A DNA stretch of 13,189 nucleotides from Chloroflexota bacterium (GCA_024648655.1 JAGGDZ010000106.1:1-13189), one strand, 5' to 3'; positions 1 to 8,632 are shown, numbered from the stretch's first letter. A program made the numbers and translations. The notes: generated by a model not told the origin, from the sequence alone.

Positions 1-1
1 A

Positions 2-178
2 GCGCCATCTTTTTATGATGGCATAACGTTTGATGCATTATGTAAAAGTGTCGGCAGAACATACCATCACCAGCTTGCGATGTCAACCGGTGGTTGCGCG
101 GTTAACCGTCCCAAAGGCGGTGTGGAGTTTCGGGAGGTGTACTTCGGAGAAGAGGCGAACAAGTCTATCAAAAGGTAA
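2..178 (+). CDS. 3' end of an unrecognised gene (partial)
   Basis: This reading frame is open from the left edge to a TAA at 176-178, leaving the last 58 residues of a protein whose start lies outside the window. The visible part contains the stretch FYDGITFDALCKSVGRTYHH, a glycine-rich turn (STGG) and a lysine-rich tail ending NKSIKR. I do not recognise the family. No membrane segment is visible. It is followed 23 bp later by the small gene at 202-429 in the same direction, so the two may be co-transcribed. Base composition here is lower in GC than in the block that follows, which suggests accessory DNA. A frameshift joining it to the next gene is possible because the downstream frame is open back to position 106. 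Confidence 0.5.
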   Translation, partial: APSFYDGITFDALCKSVGRTYHHQLAMSTGGCAVNRPKGGVEFREVYFGEEANKSIKR

Positions 179-201
179 GTGATCACCTTGTCATTGGGGA
201 T

Positions 202-429
202 GTGGACTTCACTCTCGATGGTCCGCGCTCGCCGTCCATGTCCTTCATTGATGGCATAATTTCCAAGCTTGTCATCAATGACCAGTTGGACAGAGTAACC
301 TTTGTCACAGACAACGAAAGAACCTTGGAGAAACTTGGCACTATCTCGGGATTTCGAGACACTCCAATATACTATCGTTCGTCTGAGCAGGTAGGGCGCA
401 TGCCGGTTCCCATTGTGGAACTGGCGTAG
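202..429 (+). CDS. Small hypothetical protein, possibly STAS-like
   Basis: The frame encodes 75 residues from a GTG start, the first usable start codon after the in-frame stop at 103-105. The frame is open back to 106, and the upstream residues (SDHLVIGDVDF) look protein-like, so the true start is uncertain. The order of a short beta-like segment (VDFTLDG), a serine-rich turn (RSPSMSFIDGIISKL), an amphipathic helix and a second strand (DRVTFVTDN) loosely resembles the small STAS-like DUF4325 fold. That is a pattern impression only, and no catalytic residues are visible. No good Shine-Dalgarno precedes the GTG. The gene ends 12 bp from the stop of the convergent peptidase gene. It could also be the tail of the upstream gene after a frameshift. 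Confidence 0.45.
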   Translation: MDFTLDGPRSPSMSFIDGIISKLVINDQLDRVTFVTDNERTLEKLGTISGFRDTPIYYRSSEQVGRMPVPIVELA

Positions 430-441
430 GGTTCTTTCCGC

Positions 442-1626
442 CTAACACGCCGCCGTCTCACGCATCCTACGGCGCACATCGTCCGGAATCTCGCGGATGT
501 ACTGGCGCGTGGGCGAGTCGTGCCGCTTGCCGACGCTGACACCCGCCTCCGCCATGAGCGCCACGCCGCCGAGGTAGTCGGAGACGCTGATGTACTCCGA
601 GTCCACGCCCCCGTCGGGGTCGGGTATCGTTGTCGTCGCGTTGTGCCAGTTGCCGAGTGGGAACGCCAGCCCCGTTACCGTGTAGCCGAAGACGGCGAAT
701 GCGGTCGCCTCACACCCGCCGCCGCTCATAAGCTGCCGCTGCGCTTTGAACCCGCTGTCCTTCGCCCGAAGGCTTTGCAGCGCCGCGCTGAAGACCTGCT
801 CCGCGTCGGCGTCAAAAGTATAGACTCGGTCGCCCGTGCGAATTACCGGGCCCTCGCCTTGCTCCACACCCGGAATCAGCGGGCTGGACTCCACCGACAC
901 GACCAGTGTGTTCTCGGGCAGTGTCCCAGCCTCTGCCATCAGGCGCGCGCCAAACAGCCCGCCTTCCTCGGCGCGAGTGAACACGGCGTAGAAGTCCGCA
1001 TCCGCATTGCTGGACGCCAACCTCTCCAGCGCAGACAGGATGGCGCCGCAGCCGGCAAGGTCATCGGCAGCGCGCATGCGAATCGTGTCGCTATCTATGT
1101 CAAAGTCCGGTAGGTCGAATACGACCGGCGCGGGCAGCCCCAACTCTGAATCACACTCCACATGTACCTTGACCTGCCTTTCGCCGCTGCCGTTCTCGAA
1201 TGAATCGGCATTCAAGGGCTGTAACTCAGCGGATATACGCTTACCGTCCGGCATCAGCACGAAAGCTGGAGTTGGCTTTGCGCTCGAAGCCGCAGGCACG
1301 CCGCCCAGCGCATGCGCGATGTAACTCTTGCGTCTGGATTCATCGTCCGGCGCGTCGGCAGGGCGCACGATTTCGTACCCCGGATGGTCCATATGCGCCA
1401 CAAACGCAATTGGCGGCTCGCGCTCCGATTCGGGCAGCGCGGCGATCGAAGGCGATGTGTACCGCGCAATGATGTTGCCGAAGTCGTCACGATGGAAGTT
1501 CACGCCGTCCAGAGTCCCAAGCACGTCGAGGATGTGCTTGGTTACCGCCCATTCATGGAAGGGCACAGCGGGATTCTTTGCCAGCCCTGCGAGTATGTCC
1601 AGTGCGCGTTGTTCTTGTTTATTCAT
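442..1626 (-). CDS. M42-family metallopeptidase (glutamyl aminopeptidase / endoglucanase M type)
   Basis: The 394-residue product is a di-zinc cytosolic aminopeptidase-like enzyme of the M42/M20 clan MH. The key blocks are in the expected order: HMDHPG (H78, D80), the bridging-metal motif ADDLAGCGA (D188/D189), the catalytic pair EEGG (E220/E221), a metal-ligand strand VSVESS (E246), the SGGGCEA loop (301-307) and the last ligand in GNWHNA (H328). Family members remove N-terminal residues from peptides, often assembling as large oligomers; substrate preference cannot be read here. The protein is somewhat longer than typical M42 enzymes (about 340-360). E246 stands where many M42 enzymes have Asp. 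The ATG at 1624-1626 has no strong Shine-Dalgarno. It is divergent from pcrA, with 50 bp between the starts. Confidence 0.88.
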   Translation of the reverse strand: MNKQEQRALDILAGLAKNPAVPFHEWAVTKHILDVLGTLDGVNFHRDDFGNIIARYTSPSIAALPESEREPPIAFVAHMDHPGYEIVRPADAPDDESRRKSYIAHALGGVPAASSAKPTPAFVLMPDGKRISAELQPLNADSFENGSGERQVKVHVECDSELGLPAPVVFDLPDFDIDSDTIRMRAADDLAGCGAILSALERLASSNADADFYAVFTRAEEGGLFGARLMAEAGTLPENTLVVSVESSPLIPGVEQGEGPVIRTGDRVYTFDADAEQVFSAALQSLRAKDSGFKAQRQLMSGGGCEATAFAVFGYTVTGLAFPLGNWHNATTTIPDPDGGVDSEYISVSDYLGGVALMAEAGVSVGKRHDSPTRQYIREIPDDVRRRMRETAAC

Positions 1627-1676
1627 GGTGATAGTCTAACATGCGTGAAGGGAAAGTATCGAACGGAAAGTAGCTT

Positions 1677-4115
1677 ATGGTTTCACGAAGACACACCGGT
1701 CATCCAAGAAGCGCCGCAGAGCAGATACTCGACGGGTTGAACGACAACCAGCGTGAGGCGGTTACGGCGATTGATGGCCCCCTGCTCATCATCGCGGGGC
1801 CGGGCAGCGGAAAAACTCGCGTCATCACGCACCGCATCGCCTATCTGGTGCGCGTAGTGGGTATCACACCGTACGGCATCGCCGCCGTTACCTTCACGAA
1901 CAAGGCGGCGCGAGAGATGCGACAGCGCCTCGTGCCTCTGCTCGGGCAGGCGGCAGACCGGCTCACCGCATCCACCTTCCATGCCTTCTGCGCGAATGTG
2001 CTACGGCGCGAGGGCGAGCATATCGGGCTTGACCGCGACTTCGTCATCTATGACGACACCGACCAGATGGCGTTGGTAAAGCGCGCGCTCACCGAGCTTG
2101 AACTTGACCCCAAGCGCTTCCCGCCTCGCTCTATCCTGTCCGGCATTTCCAGCGCTAAGAGCGAGCTTCTGGGTGTCGAGGGACTGGCGCACCGTTCCGG
2201 CAGCTACTGGGACGAGATTGTCGTCCGTGCCTACGAACGTTATGAAGACCTGCTGCGCCAGTGCTCCGCCGTTGATTTCGACGACCTGCTGCTGAGGACA
2301 TATCGGCTCTTCGAGCGAGTGCCCGATGTCGCGCAGAAATACCAAGAGCGCTACGTTCACTTCATGATTGACGAGTTCCAGGATACTAACGTAGCGCAGT
2401 ATGCTATCGCAAGGCAGCTTGCGCGACACCACCTGAACATCTGCGTCGTGGGCGACCCGGACCAGTCCATATACACGTGGCGCAACGCCGACATCCGCAA
2501 CATCCTCAGCTTCCAGGACGACTACCCGAAGGCAAAGCTCATCGCGCTGGAGGAAAATTACCGCTCCACGCAGACGATATTGGACGCCGCGCGCAGCCTC
2601 ATCGCCTCCAATACGCAGCGCGTGGACAAGGACCTCTGGACGCGCAACGGCGAGGGCGTCCCCATCGTCATCGCCGAGGGCTACAACGAAGAGGATGAGG
2701 CGCAGTTCGTCATTAGGGAGATACAAAGTCTTACGAAGAATCAGGAGTCGGTTGTAGGCCGCAAGAAATCAGGTCCAAGCCTCGGCGACATCGCCGTAAT
2801 GTACCGTGTGAACGCGCAGTCGCGCGCGCTGGAGGAAGCCTGCCTCCGCTATGGCGTACCCTATCAAGTCGTCGGCGGCATGAAGTTCTACCAGCGGCAG
2901 GAGGTGAAGGACATCATCGCCTACCTGCGCCTCATCGCGAACCCGGACGACGACGTGAGCCTGAATCGGGTCATCAACCTACCCACGCGTGGCATCGGAC
3001 AGCGCACGCTTGACCACCTCGCCCGCACCGCGAGAGGCGCCGGAACATCGCAGTTCGCTGCCATAAAGTCTCTGTCCGATGGCAGCGTCTTAGATCGGGA
3101 CGCCGTCATCAGCCCGTTCACTGCGCGCGCAAAGACTGCTCTCATCGGCTTTGGCAACCTCATTAAGAGCATCGCAGACGAGCGTGAGGACCTCGACCTA
3201 CTCGACATCATAGACGCAGTGCTGGAGCGCAGCGGCTACCAGCGTTGGCTGCTCGACCAGGAGCGCGGCGAGGAGCGCATGGAGAACATCCACGAGTTCC
3301 GCGCATCCGCCCGCGATTACCTGTCTCTTGGCAGAACCGAAGCGCTCAGTGCGTTCCTTGAGAGCGTCAGCCTCGTCGCAGATGTGGACAGCATGGAGGA
3401 TAGGACGGACGCCATAACGCTCATCACGCTGCATCAGGCTAAGGGCTTGGAGTTTCCCGTCGTCTTTATGGTCGGCATGGAGGAAGGGCTCCTGCCCCAC
3501 TCGCGCTCCATGGACGACCCCACGCAGCTCGAAGAAGAGCGCCGTCTCTGCTACGTTGGCGTCACCCGCGCCAAGGAGAGGTTGTACCTGCTGCGGGCGT
3601 TCCGTCGTGGCTTCCGCGGCATGAGCGGAGGCTCTGAGCCGGGCACACCCTCGCGCTTCCTGCTCGACATCCCGCAGGAGCTGCTGGCGGCGCCCACGCA
3701 GCCCAAGAGCCCGGCTACAGGCAATCAACGATCAGCAGTCAGGCGCGCTGAATCAGGCGAGGGTGTGAGATCGGCTATGACCGAATCGCGTCGAGAGGGA
3801 ATAAGGCGCACTAAGCTCCCCACCCCGTCCAGAAGTGACAATCGTGAGAGGTCGTTCGGCACGATACGCTCCGTCAGGTCCAGTCGCGCCCCCAATGTCC
3901 CGGGACAGCGTCCCGCTCGCGCCGGCAGCAATCAGGCAGCCGCGTCTCCGCGCCTCGCTACTGGCGATAAGGTAATGCACAAGGTCTTCGGCGAAGGTAT
4001 CGTGATGGAATGCAAGCCCAGCAGCGGCGACTTCGAGGTAACCATAGCGTTCAAAGACGGCGCGGGCGTCAAGCGCCTGCTGCTGGGCATGGCGCCCATA
4101 GAGAAGGTGAGCTAG
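1677..4115 (+). CDS. pcrA: ATP-dependent 3'-5' DNA helicase PcrA/UvrD
   Basis: The 812-residue product is a superfamily 1A helicase that unwinds DNA during nucleotide excision repair, replication-fork rescue and rolling-circle replication. All core motifs are intact: Q-motif LNDNQ (21-25), Walker A GPGSGKT (41-47), motif Ia TFTNKAA (72-78), motif II DEFQD (232-236), motif III GDPDQSIYTWRNAD (259-272), motif IV EENYRST (292-298), motif V TLHQAKGLEFP (584-594) and motif VI VGVTRAKERLYL (627-638). A basic, low-complexity linker (about 672-760) leads to a C-terminal Tudor-like domain (GDKVMHKVFGEGIV, 763-776, ending GMAPIEKVS). That tail favours PcrA over Rep. GGAAAG at 1665-1670 lies six bases before the ATG and supports this start. 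Confidence 0.96.
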   Translation: MVSRRHTGHPRSAAEQILDGLNDNQREAVTAIDGPLLIIAGPGSGKTRVITHRIAYLVRVVGITPYGIAAVTFTNKAAREMRQRLVPLLGQAADRLTASTFHAFCANVLRREGEHIGLDRDFVIYDDTDQMALVKRALTELELDPKRFPPRSILSGISSAKSELLGVEGLAHRSGSYWDEIVVRAYERYEDLLRQCSAVDFDDLLLRTYRLFERVPDVAQKYQERYVHFMIDEFQDTNVAQYAIARQLARHHLNICVVGDPDQSIYTWRNADIRNILSFQDDYPKAKLIALEENYRSTQTILDAARSLIASNTQRVDKDLWTRNGEGVPIVIAEGYNEEDEAQFVIREIQSLTKNQESVVGRKKSGPSLGDIAVMYRVNAQSRALEEACLRYGVPYQVVGGMKFYQRQEVKDIIAYLRLIANPDDDVSLNRVINLPTRGIGQRTLDHLARTARGAGTSQFAAIKSLSDGSVLDRDAVISPFTARAKTALIGFGNLIKSIADEREDLDLLDIIDAVLERSGYQRWLLDQERGEERMENIHEFRASARDYLSLGRTEALSAFLESVSLVADVDSMEDRTDAITLITLHQAKGLEFPVVFMVGMEEGLLPHSRSMDDPTQLEEERRLCYVGVTRAKERLYLLRAFRRGFRGMSGGSEPGTPSRFLLDIPQELLAAPTQPKSPATGNQRSAVRRAESGEGVRSAMTESRREGIRRTKLPTPSRSDNRERSFGTIRSVRSSRAPNVPGQRPARAGSNQAAASPRLATGDKVMHKVFGEGIVMECKPSSGDFEVTIAFKDGAGVKRLLLGMAPIEKVS

Positions 4116-4329
4116 GTCTCCGAAATCGTCCATTGTGGCGCGGTATGGAGAGTCCGTTAGCTTTCTGGAGAAGCTCTTCGTCCGATCTTATTGCTTGTCG
4201 GGAGGCGGTTTCTTGCACGATACTCCGATTGCTCGGTTCGTTCATTCTCATGACCACTTACTCTTTTGCCAGCTGTGTTCTATCCACGCGCAGGATATCA
4301 GAACTTGTTTGCGTTGGGCTGTTGCCGCA

Positions 4330-4358
4330 TTGCGTATCATCGCGATTGAGTGCATAAT
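4330..4358 (+). promoter_or_regulatory. Candidate sigma70-type promoter for the MFS gene
   Basis: TTGCGT (4330-4335) and CATAAT (4353-4358) are separated by exactly 17 bp. If used, transcription would begin near 4365, downstream of the GTG at 4350 and about at the GTG at 4368, which would favour the later start and an almost leaderless message. The remaining bases between pcrA and the transporter (4116-4329) show no convincing gene, RNA or strong terminator. Confidence 0.4.
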
Positions 4359-5699
4359 AGCGCCACTGTGCAGACACCGAGGCGCGCTCGCACCATAGCT
4401 AACCCCGTCGCATTTCTAAGGAACACACTTCGTTCCTCGCCAGCTCTGCGCAACCGTGACCTGCGCGTGCTGATGTCCGCTTCATTCTTCGACGCCATCG
4501 GCTTCATGGGCGAGCAGGTCGTACTCAGCTGGCTCATACTCGACCTCACAGACAACCCATTCATGGTCGGCGTGTCTCTCGCGCTGCGAATGGCGCCCCT
4601 CTTCTTCCTCGGCATTCCTGCCGGCACAATCGCCGACATGGTTGACCGCCGCCTGCTGATACGCTTGCTGAACATGGTCATGGCGCTGCTGGTGGTCAGC
4701 ATCGGCGCGCTTATCTACCTTGATCTGCTTGAAGTTTGGCACCTTCTGGCGTTTGCCGTCGCAGGCGGATGCCTGAGCGCGATGCACCAGGCGGCGCGGC
4801 AGAGCTTTGCCTTCGATGTCGCGGGACGGGAGCATCTGGTGACCGGGCTGGCTTACGTCGGACTCGGCATGAGGCTTGGTGGACTGGTAGGCTCGATTGC
4901 GGCGGGCTACCTCATTGACGGTCCCGGCGCGCACGTGGCGTACTGGATGCTCGCAAGCGGCTACATTATGTCCACGCTGCTTCTAAGTTTCATCCGCTCG
5001 CCGGGACAAGCCGCAGCGCGCTCGCGTCAGCCCATGATGCAGAACCTGCGCGAGTTCGCCGGCGAACTTCGGCGCAACAACCCGCTGCTGACGCTGGTGA
5101 TAATCGTTGCGGCGACCGAGACTTTGGGCTTTTCCAGCGGCGCTGCGCTCCCAAGTCTGGCGCGCGACGTGCTGAATGTCGGCGCGGAAGGTCTAGGCTG
5201 GCTGAACGGCTTCCGCAGCGGCGGCGCAGTCGTGGCAATTCTTCTGCTCTCGCTCTTCGGTGAGGTGGGGCACAAGGGTATATTACTGCTGCTGAATCTG
5301 GTGGTCTTTGGCGCGGCGCTGCTGCTGCTTGGTCAGTCATCCGTGATTGCCACTTTCCTGCCCGGCGGAGGCGCAACCGGTGAGTTCGTCGGCTTAATTT
5401 TCGGTCAGTCCCCGGCGTTTGCGATTGCGCTTCTGGCAACAGGCATCATCGGCGGAGCGATGGCGCTGTCCGACATCTTTTCGCAGAGCATGATGCAGAA
5501 CATCGTGCCGAACGAACAGCGCGGCCGCGCTATGGGCGCATGGATTGTGGGCATCGGAACCGCGCCGGTCGGCAACCTGCAAGTGGGCGCAGTTATAGGT
5601 GCGGCCGGAGTGGGCATAGCCCTCAGCGCCAACGGCATTGTGCTCGCCCTCGTCGGCATCGCCATCTTCGCCTTATACGGCAGGATGCGGCGGATGTAG
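4350..5699 (+). CDS. MFS transporter, exporter-like (MFS_3 / EntS-type)
   Basis: The 449-residue polytopic inner-membrane protein of the major facilitator superfamily most likely exports a small molecule by proton antiport; the substrate cannot be inferred. After a short basic N-terminus, hydrophobic segments begin at about residue 42 (ASFFDAIGFMGEQVVLSWLI), consistent with about 12 TM helices. The loop 2-3 signature GTIADMVDRR (92-101) is the MFS motif A. A conserved loop, MQNIVPNEQRGRAMG, follows the tenth helix region (382-396), as in exporters related to EntS. The start is uncertain: GTG 4350 gives the longest frame and GTG 4368 is an alternative supported by the putative promoter. No clear Shine-Dalgarno precedes either. 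The gene ends 3 bp before the stop of the convergent DHA2 transporter. Confidence 0.88.
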   Translation: MHNSATVQTPRRARTIANPVAFLRNTLRSSPALRNRDLRVLMSASFFDAIGFMGEQVVLSWLILDLTDNPFMVGVSLALRMAPLFFLGIPAGTIADMVDRRLLIRLLNMVMALLVVSIGALIYLDLLEVWHLLAFAVAGGCLSAMHQAARQSFAFDVAGREHLVTGLAYVGLGMRLGGLVGSIAAGYLIDGPGAHVAYWMLASGYIMSTLLLSFIRSPGQAAARSRQPMMQNLREFAGELRRNNPLLTLVIIVAATETLGFSSGAALPSLARDVLNVGAEGLGWLNGFRSGGAVVAILLLSLFGEVGHKGILLLLNLVVFGAALLLLGQSSVIATFLPGGGATGEFVGLIFGQSPAFAIALLATGIIGGAMALSDIFSQSMMQNIVPNEQRGRAMGAWIVGIGTAPVGNLQVGAVIGAAGVGIALSANGIVLALVGIAIFALYGRMRRM

Positions 5700-5702
5700 G
5701 TT

Positions 5703-7202
5703 TCAGCTCACCGTCTGCTTCATAGCGTCTTCGGTACCTATCGCAGTGGCAGCTGGCCGTATGAATGAGAACACCACACCGACGAACATCAGCCCCGCGA
5801 CAATAATGTATGCCGTCCGCAGCCCCGATACAAACGCCCCCAGCAGCGCGGTATCGCCCGTCTCCGCCACCGACGACAGGTTGGGCAGGAATCCCATCGA
5901 CACCATCACCGCCGCTACTATCGCCGTCGCAACCGCTGTCCCCGTAATGTTCGCCGAGTTCCGCACGAGATTGATAAAGCCGGACATCACGCCGTACCTG
6001 CTCTCCGGCACCTGCTGCATGATTGACGAGTTATTCGGCGGATAGAACGTACCCGTCCCGCCCGTAAGCAGCAGCATTCCCGTGGCAACCTTCCACACCG
6101 GCGACTCGGTGGTCAGCGTGGACAGCAGCAGCAGACCGCCCACCGAAAACAGCAGACCGCCCACCGTGAACCAGCGATAGCCGTATCGGTCCGACAGCCG
6201 TCCACTGATTGGCCCCGTTACGATCATCGCTATCGATGCAGGCACGAATATCAACCCGATCTGCTGTGGCGAAAAGCCCAGCGCAGCCTGCATGTAGAAC
6301 GGCAGCAGGAAGCGCATCGAAGAGTTGCCGATGAACGATATGAACTGCGCCGCTACGCCCAGTGACACGAGACGCATCTTGAATAGCCGCAGGTCTATCA
6401 TTGGTGTTTCGCAGCGCAGCTCCCACCGTATGAAAAGCGCGACGAACGCGAAAAGCGCGCCGATGCCGCCCAGTGCGAGTGGGTCAGTCCATCCAAGACG
6501 CGGCGCGTTCGTCATCACTAGCAGGAATGTAACCAGCGACGCCGTTGACAGAGTCGCGCCCAGCCAGTCGAACGATGAACTGCCGCTGCCTTTCCGTGAG
6601 TATATGCGCCCGTCCAGCACCACGTACACAGCCAAAATCGCCAGCAGCGCCAGCCCAACACCGAAGTAGAACACCCACTGCCAGCCCAGCGTACCCGCGA
6701 TGAAACCGCCAAGCGCAGGCCCGGCGACATTGCCGGAGCCGACCACAGTTATGAACGACCCTATCGCCTTCCCGCGCTCTTCGTTCGGGAACGTCGATAG
6801 CACCATCGCCATGCCCGTCCCCTGCGTCATGCTCGCCCCAATGCCCTGCAAGACCTTGAACCCGATGAGCATCAGTATGCTATTCGACGTGCTTGCGAAC
6901 ACCCCGCCTGCGACGAAGATGATGAACCCGCCGATATACACCCGCTTGCGCCCGACGATGTCCGACAGCCTGCCCATTGGCAGCAGCAGCGCGCTTATGG
7001 CGAGCGCGTAACCTATCAGCACCCACTGCGTTGTTGGCAGGTCCGTGCCAAAGTGCTCGGCGATGGTGGGCATCGTCACATTCAGGCTGCCGAAGTCGGC
7101 GACCGATGTGAACGTGCCTATGGCGAGCGCAAGGAACACCCACCACTTATAATGAAGGCTCTTGGATATGTTGCGGGAGAGAGCAGGCGGGGAAAGTATC
7201 AT
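5703..7202 (-). CDS. MFS drug/metabolite exporter, DHA2 (EmrB/QacA) family
   Basis: I place the start at the ATG at 7200-7202, giving 499 residues, the usual size of 14-TM DHA2 antiporters. The frame remains open to 7724, but that part runs antisense through the LLM monooxygenase and is soluble, non-MFS sequence. Visible signatures are a D1-like motif (ADFGSLNVTMP, 35-45), motif A GRLSDIVGRKRVY (77-89) and the antiporter motif C region GSGNVAGPALGG (155-166). A second-half motif A repeat, GRLSDRYGYR, is at 334-343. The family pumps hydrophobic drugs or metabolites out using the proton gradient. No Shine-Dalgarno precedes the start and a possible promoter lies very close, so a near-leaderless transcript is likely. 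The gene is divergent from the LLM oxidoreductase; a functional link is only possible. Confidence 0.9.
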   Translation of the reverse strand: MILSPPALSRNISKSLHYKWWVFLALAIGTFTSVADFGSLNVTMPTIAEHFGTDLPTTQWVLIGYALAISALLLPMGRLSDIVGRKRVYIGGFIIFVAGGVFASTSNSILMLIGFKVLQGIGASMTQGTGMAMVLSTFPNEERGKAIGSFITVVGSGNVAGPALGGFIAGTLGWQWVFYFGVGLALLAILAVYVVLDGRIYSRKGSGSSSFDWLGATLSTASLVTFLLVMTNAPRLGWTDPLALGGIGALFAFVALFIRWELRCETPMIDLRLFKMRLVSLGVAAQFISFIGNSSMRFLLPFYMQAALGFSPQQIGLIFVPASIAMIVTGPISGRLSDRYGYRWFTVGGLLFSVGGLLLLSTLTTESPVWKVATGMLLLTGGTGTFYPPNNSSIMQQVPESRYGVMSGFINLVRNSANITGTAVATAIVAAVMVSMGFLPNLSSVAETGDTALLGAFVSGLRTAYIIVAGLMFVGVVFSFIRPAATAIGTEDAMKQTVS

Positions 7203-7216
7203 AAAACGCAAACTTA

Positions 7217-7246
7217 ATTGTACGCCCCTCCGTCGCATGGGCACAA
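7217..7246 (-). promoter_or_regulatory. Candidate promoter for the DHA2 exporter
   Basis: On the minus strand TTGTGC (7246-7241) and TACAAT (7222-7217) are 18 bp apart. Transcription would start near 7210, about eight bases before the chosen ATG, which fits the absence of a Shine-Dalgarno. The -35 match is weak. Confidence 0.4.
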
Positions 7247-7270
7247 CGGAATTCGCGCGTGTCAGGCGCT

Positions 7271-7299
7271 TGGACATGCCCCCGACCACCCGATATAAT
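7271..7299 (+). promoter_or_regulatory. Sigma70-type promoter for the LLM monooxygenase
   Basis: TGGACA (7271-7276) is followed after exactly 17 bp by a perfect TATAAT (7294-7299). Transcription should start near 7306, giving a short leader with the AAGGAG ribosome-binding site (7330-7335) before the ATG at 7344. Confidence 0.7.
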
Positions 7300-7343
7300 C
7301 GCGTCAAGCAGCAGAATGGCGCGAAGCCGAAGGAGTTTCCCTC

Positions 7344-8450
7344 ATGAAAGCCGGACTGTTCCTGATGCCCTCTCATCCGCCCGAGCGCTCCACATGGGAC
7401 GCTCATCAGTGGGACCTCGACTGCCTGGAGCTGGCAGATTCGCTCGGCTTCAGCGAGGCGTGGATTGGGGAGCACTTCACCGCGCCGTGGGAGCCTGTCC
7501 CCGCGCCCGACCTGCTCATCGCGCAGGCGCTCATGCGAACTAAGAACATCAGGCTCGGCACGGGCGCGCACCTGCTCCCGTTCCACAACCCGGTCGAGCT
7601 TGCCCACCGAGTCGCATACCTCGACCATCTGGCGCAAGGACGCTATATGTTCGGCATCGGTTCGGGTGGGCTGCTCTCCGACCATGAGCTTTTCGATGTG
7701 GACTTCGAGGAAGGCGAGCACCACGCCCGCACTCGCGAAGCCCTCGAAATCATCCTAGGCATCTGGCAGAATATCGATGGCAGTTTCGACTACGAGGGCA
7801 CGTTCTGGAATGTCCACATTCCGGACCCCGCCGAGTACGAGTACGCTACACTGAAGACCTTCCTCCGCCCACTGCAGCAGCCGCATCCGCCCATCGGCGT
7901 AGCCGGCGCAAGCCCTAACTCCGAGACGCTGAAGATTGTCGGCGAGCGCGGCTACATCCCCATGAGCCTTGGGCTAAATGCCGTGTATGTGGGCAGCCAC
8001 TGGGACGCCGTAGAAGAGGGTGCGGCAAGGGCAGGCACTACGCCGCCGAGCCGCGGCGAATGGCGCATCGTTCGCGACGTCTGGATCGCCGACACTGACG
8101 AGGAAGCCCGTGAAGGCGCGCTCAACGGCATGCTTGGCAGGGCGTGGCGCGACTACCTCCACCCCCTCTTCTCGTTCGGCGCGTATCCCTTCATCAACTA
8201 CATGAAGCACTCGGAGGACATCTCGAACGAAGATGTTACGCTGGAATACCTTGTGGACAACCTATGGATAGTCGGCTCGCCCGATACGGTGGCGCGCAAG
8301 CTCAGGGACATGTACGAGATGGTCGGCGGTTTCGGCACACTGTTATGGCTCACATTCGACCACTCCGAGAACCGCGAAGCCTATGAGAAAGCCATGACCC
8401 TCATGGCGAACGAAGTGATGCCCCAGCTCAAAGATCTGACCGGCGAATAA
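7344..8450 (+). CDS. LLM-class flavin-dependent oxidoreductase (luciferase-like monooxygenase)
   Basis: The 368-residue product is a TIM-barrel flavoprotein of the bacterial luciferase family, cytosolic, using reduced FMN or F420 to oxidise or reduce small organic molecules. Evidence includes strand 1 KAGLFLMPSHPP (2-13) and the helix-strand ELADSLGFSEAWIGEHF (29-45), with His44 at the position of the luciferase active-site histidine. Further blocks are RLGTGAHLLPFHNPVELAHR (70-89), GRYMFGIGSGG (99-109) and the late VGSPDTVARKLRDM (310-323). It resembles the LuxA/limonene-monooxygenase-like branch. Cofactor choice and substrate cannot be read from the sequence. AAGGAG at 7330-7335 sits eight bases before the ATG. 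A 46-aa membrane protein gene follows 14 bp downstream in the same unit. Confidence 0.93.
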   Translation: MKAGLFLMPSHPPERSTWDAHQWDLDCLELADSLGFSEAWIGEHFTAPWEPVPAPDLLIAQALMRTKNIRLGTGAHLLPFHNPVELAHRVAYLDHLAQGRYMFGIGSGGLLSDHELFDVDFEEGEHHARTREALEIILGIWQNIDGSFDYEGTFWNVHIPDPAEYEYATLKTFLRPLQQPHPPIGVAGASPNSETLKIVGERGYIPMSLGLNAVYVGSHWDAVEEGAARAGTTPPSRGEWRIVRDVWIADTDEEAREGALNGMLGRAWRDYLHPLFSFGAYPFINYMKHSEDISNEDVTLEYLVDNLWIVGSPDTVARKLRDMYEMVGGFGTLLWLTFDHSENREAYEKAMTLMANEVMPQLKDLTGE

Positions 8451-8464
8451 CAAGGAAGACACCC

Positions 8465-8605
8465 ATGAACGCGCTCATAGTTCTGCTCATCGCGGCGCTG
8501 ATAGCCTACGCAGTCTTCGCCGCCTACCGCACCCACATCACCGTGCAGCGAAAGCGCCGTGAGGAAGAAGAACGCGAATGGCCCGAGCGTCGCCGCCTGC
8601 CCTGA
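8465..8605 (+). CDS. Small single-pass membrane protein (46 aa)
   Basis: The 46-codon gene begins with ATG, six bases after AAGGAAG (8452-8458). Residues 2-20 (NALIVLLIAALIAYAVFAA) form one transmembrane helix. A cytoplasmic-type tail rich in Arg and Glu (QRKRRE, EEERE) follows and ends ERRRLP. It lies 14 bp after the LLM gene and is probably translated from the same message. I do not recognise the family and no catalytic feature is visible. It could help anchor or stabilise a partner at the membrane, but that is a guess. The good ribosome-binding site and clean TM-plus-charged-tail layout argue for a real gene. Confidence 0.65.
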   Translation: MNALIVLLIAALIAYAVFAAYRTHITVQRKRREEEEREWPERRRLP

Positions 8606-8632
8606 TCCGGCGCATCCTCACATATCTTCCAC

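Noticed and set aside
520..1113. Long plus-strand frame opposite the M42 peptidase
   Set aside because: It is a GC-rich antisense shadow; the peptidase frame has all catalytic motifs.
2001..2726. 241-codon minus-strand frame within pcrA
   Set aside because: It lies opposite intact helicase motifs and has shadow-type composition.
4135..4398. 87-codon frame between pcrA and the MFS gene
   Set aside because: Its residue content is odd, it has no ribosome-binding site, and it overlaps the transporter start.
7203..7724. N-terminal extension of the DHA2 exporter frame to 7724
   Set aside because: Most of it is antisense to the well-supported LLM monooxygenase, contains no MFS features, and the normal family length is reached from the ATG at 7202.
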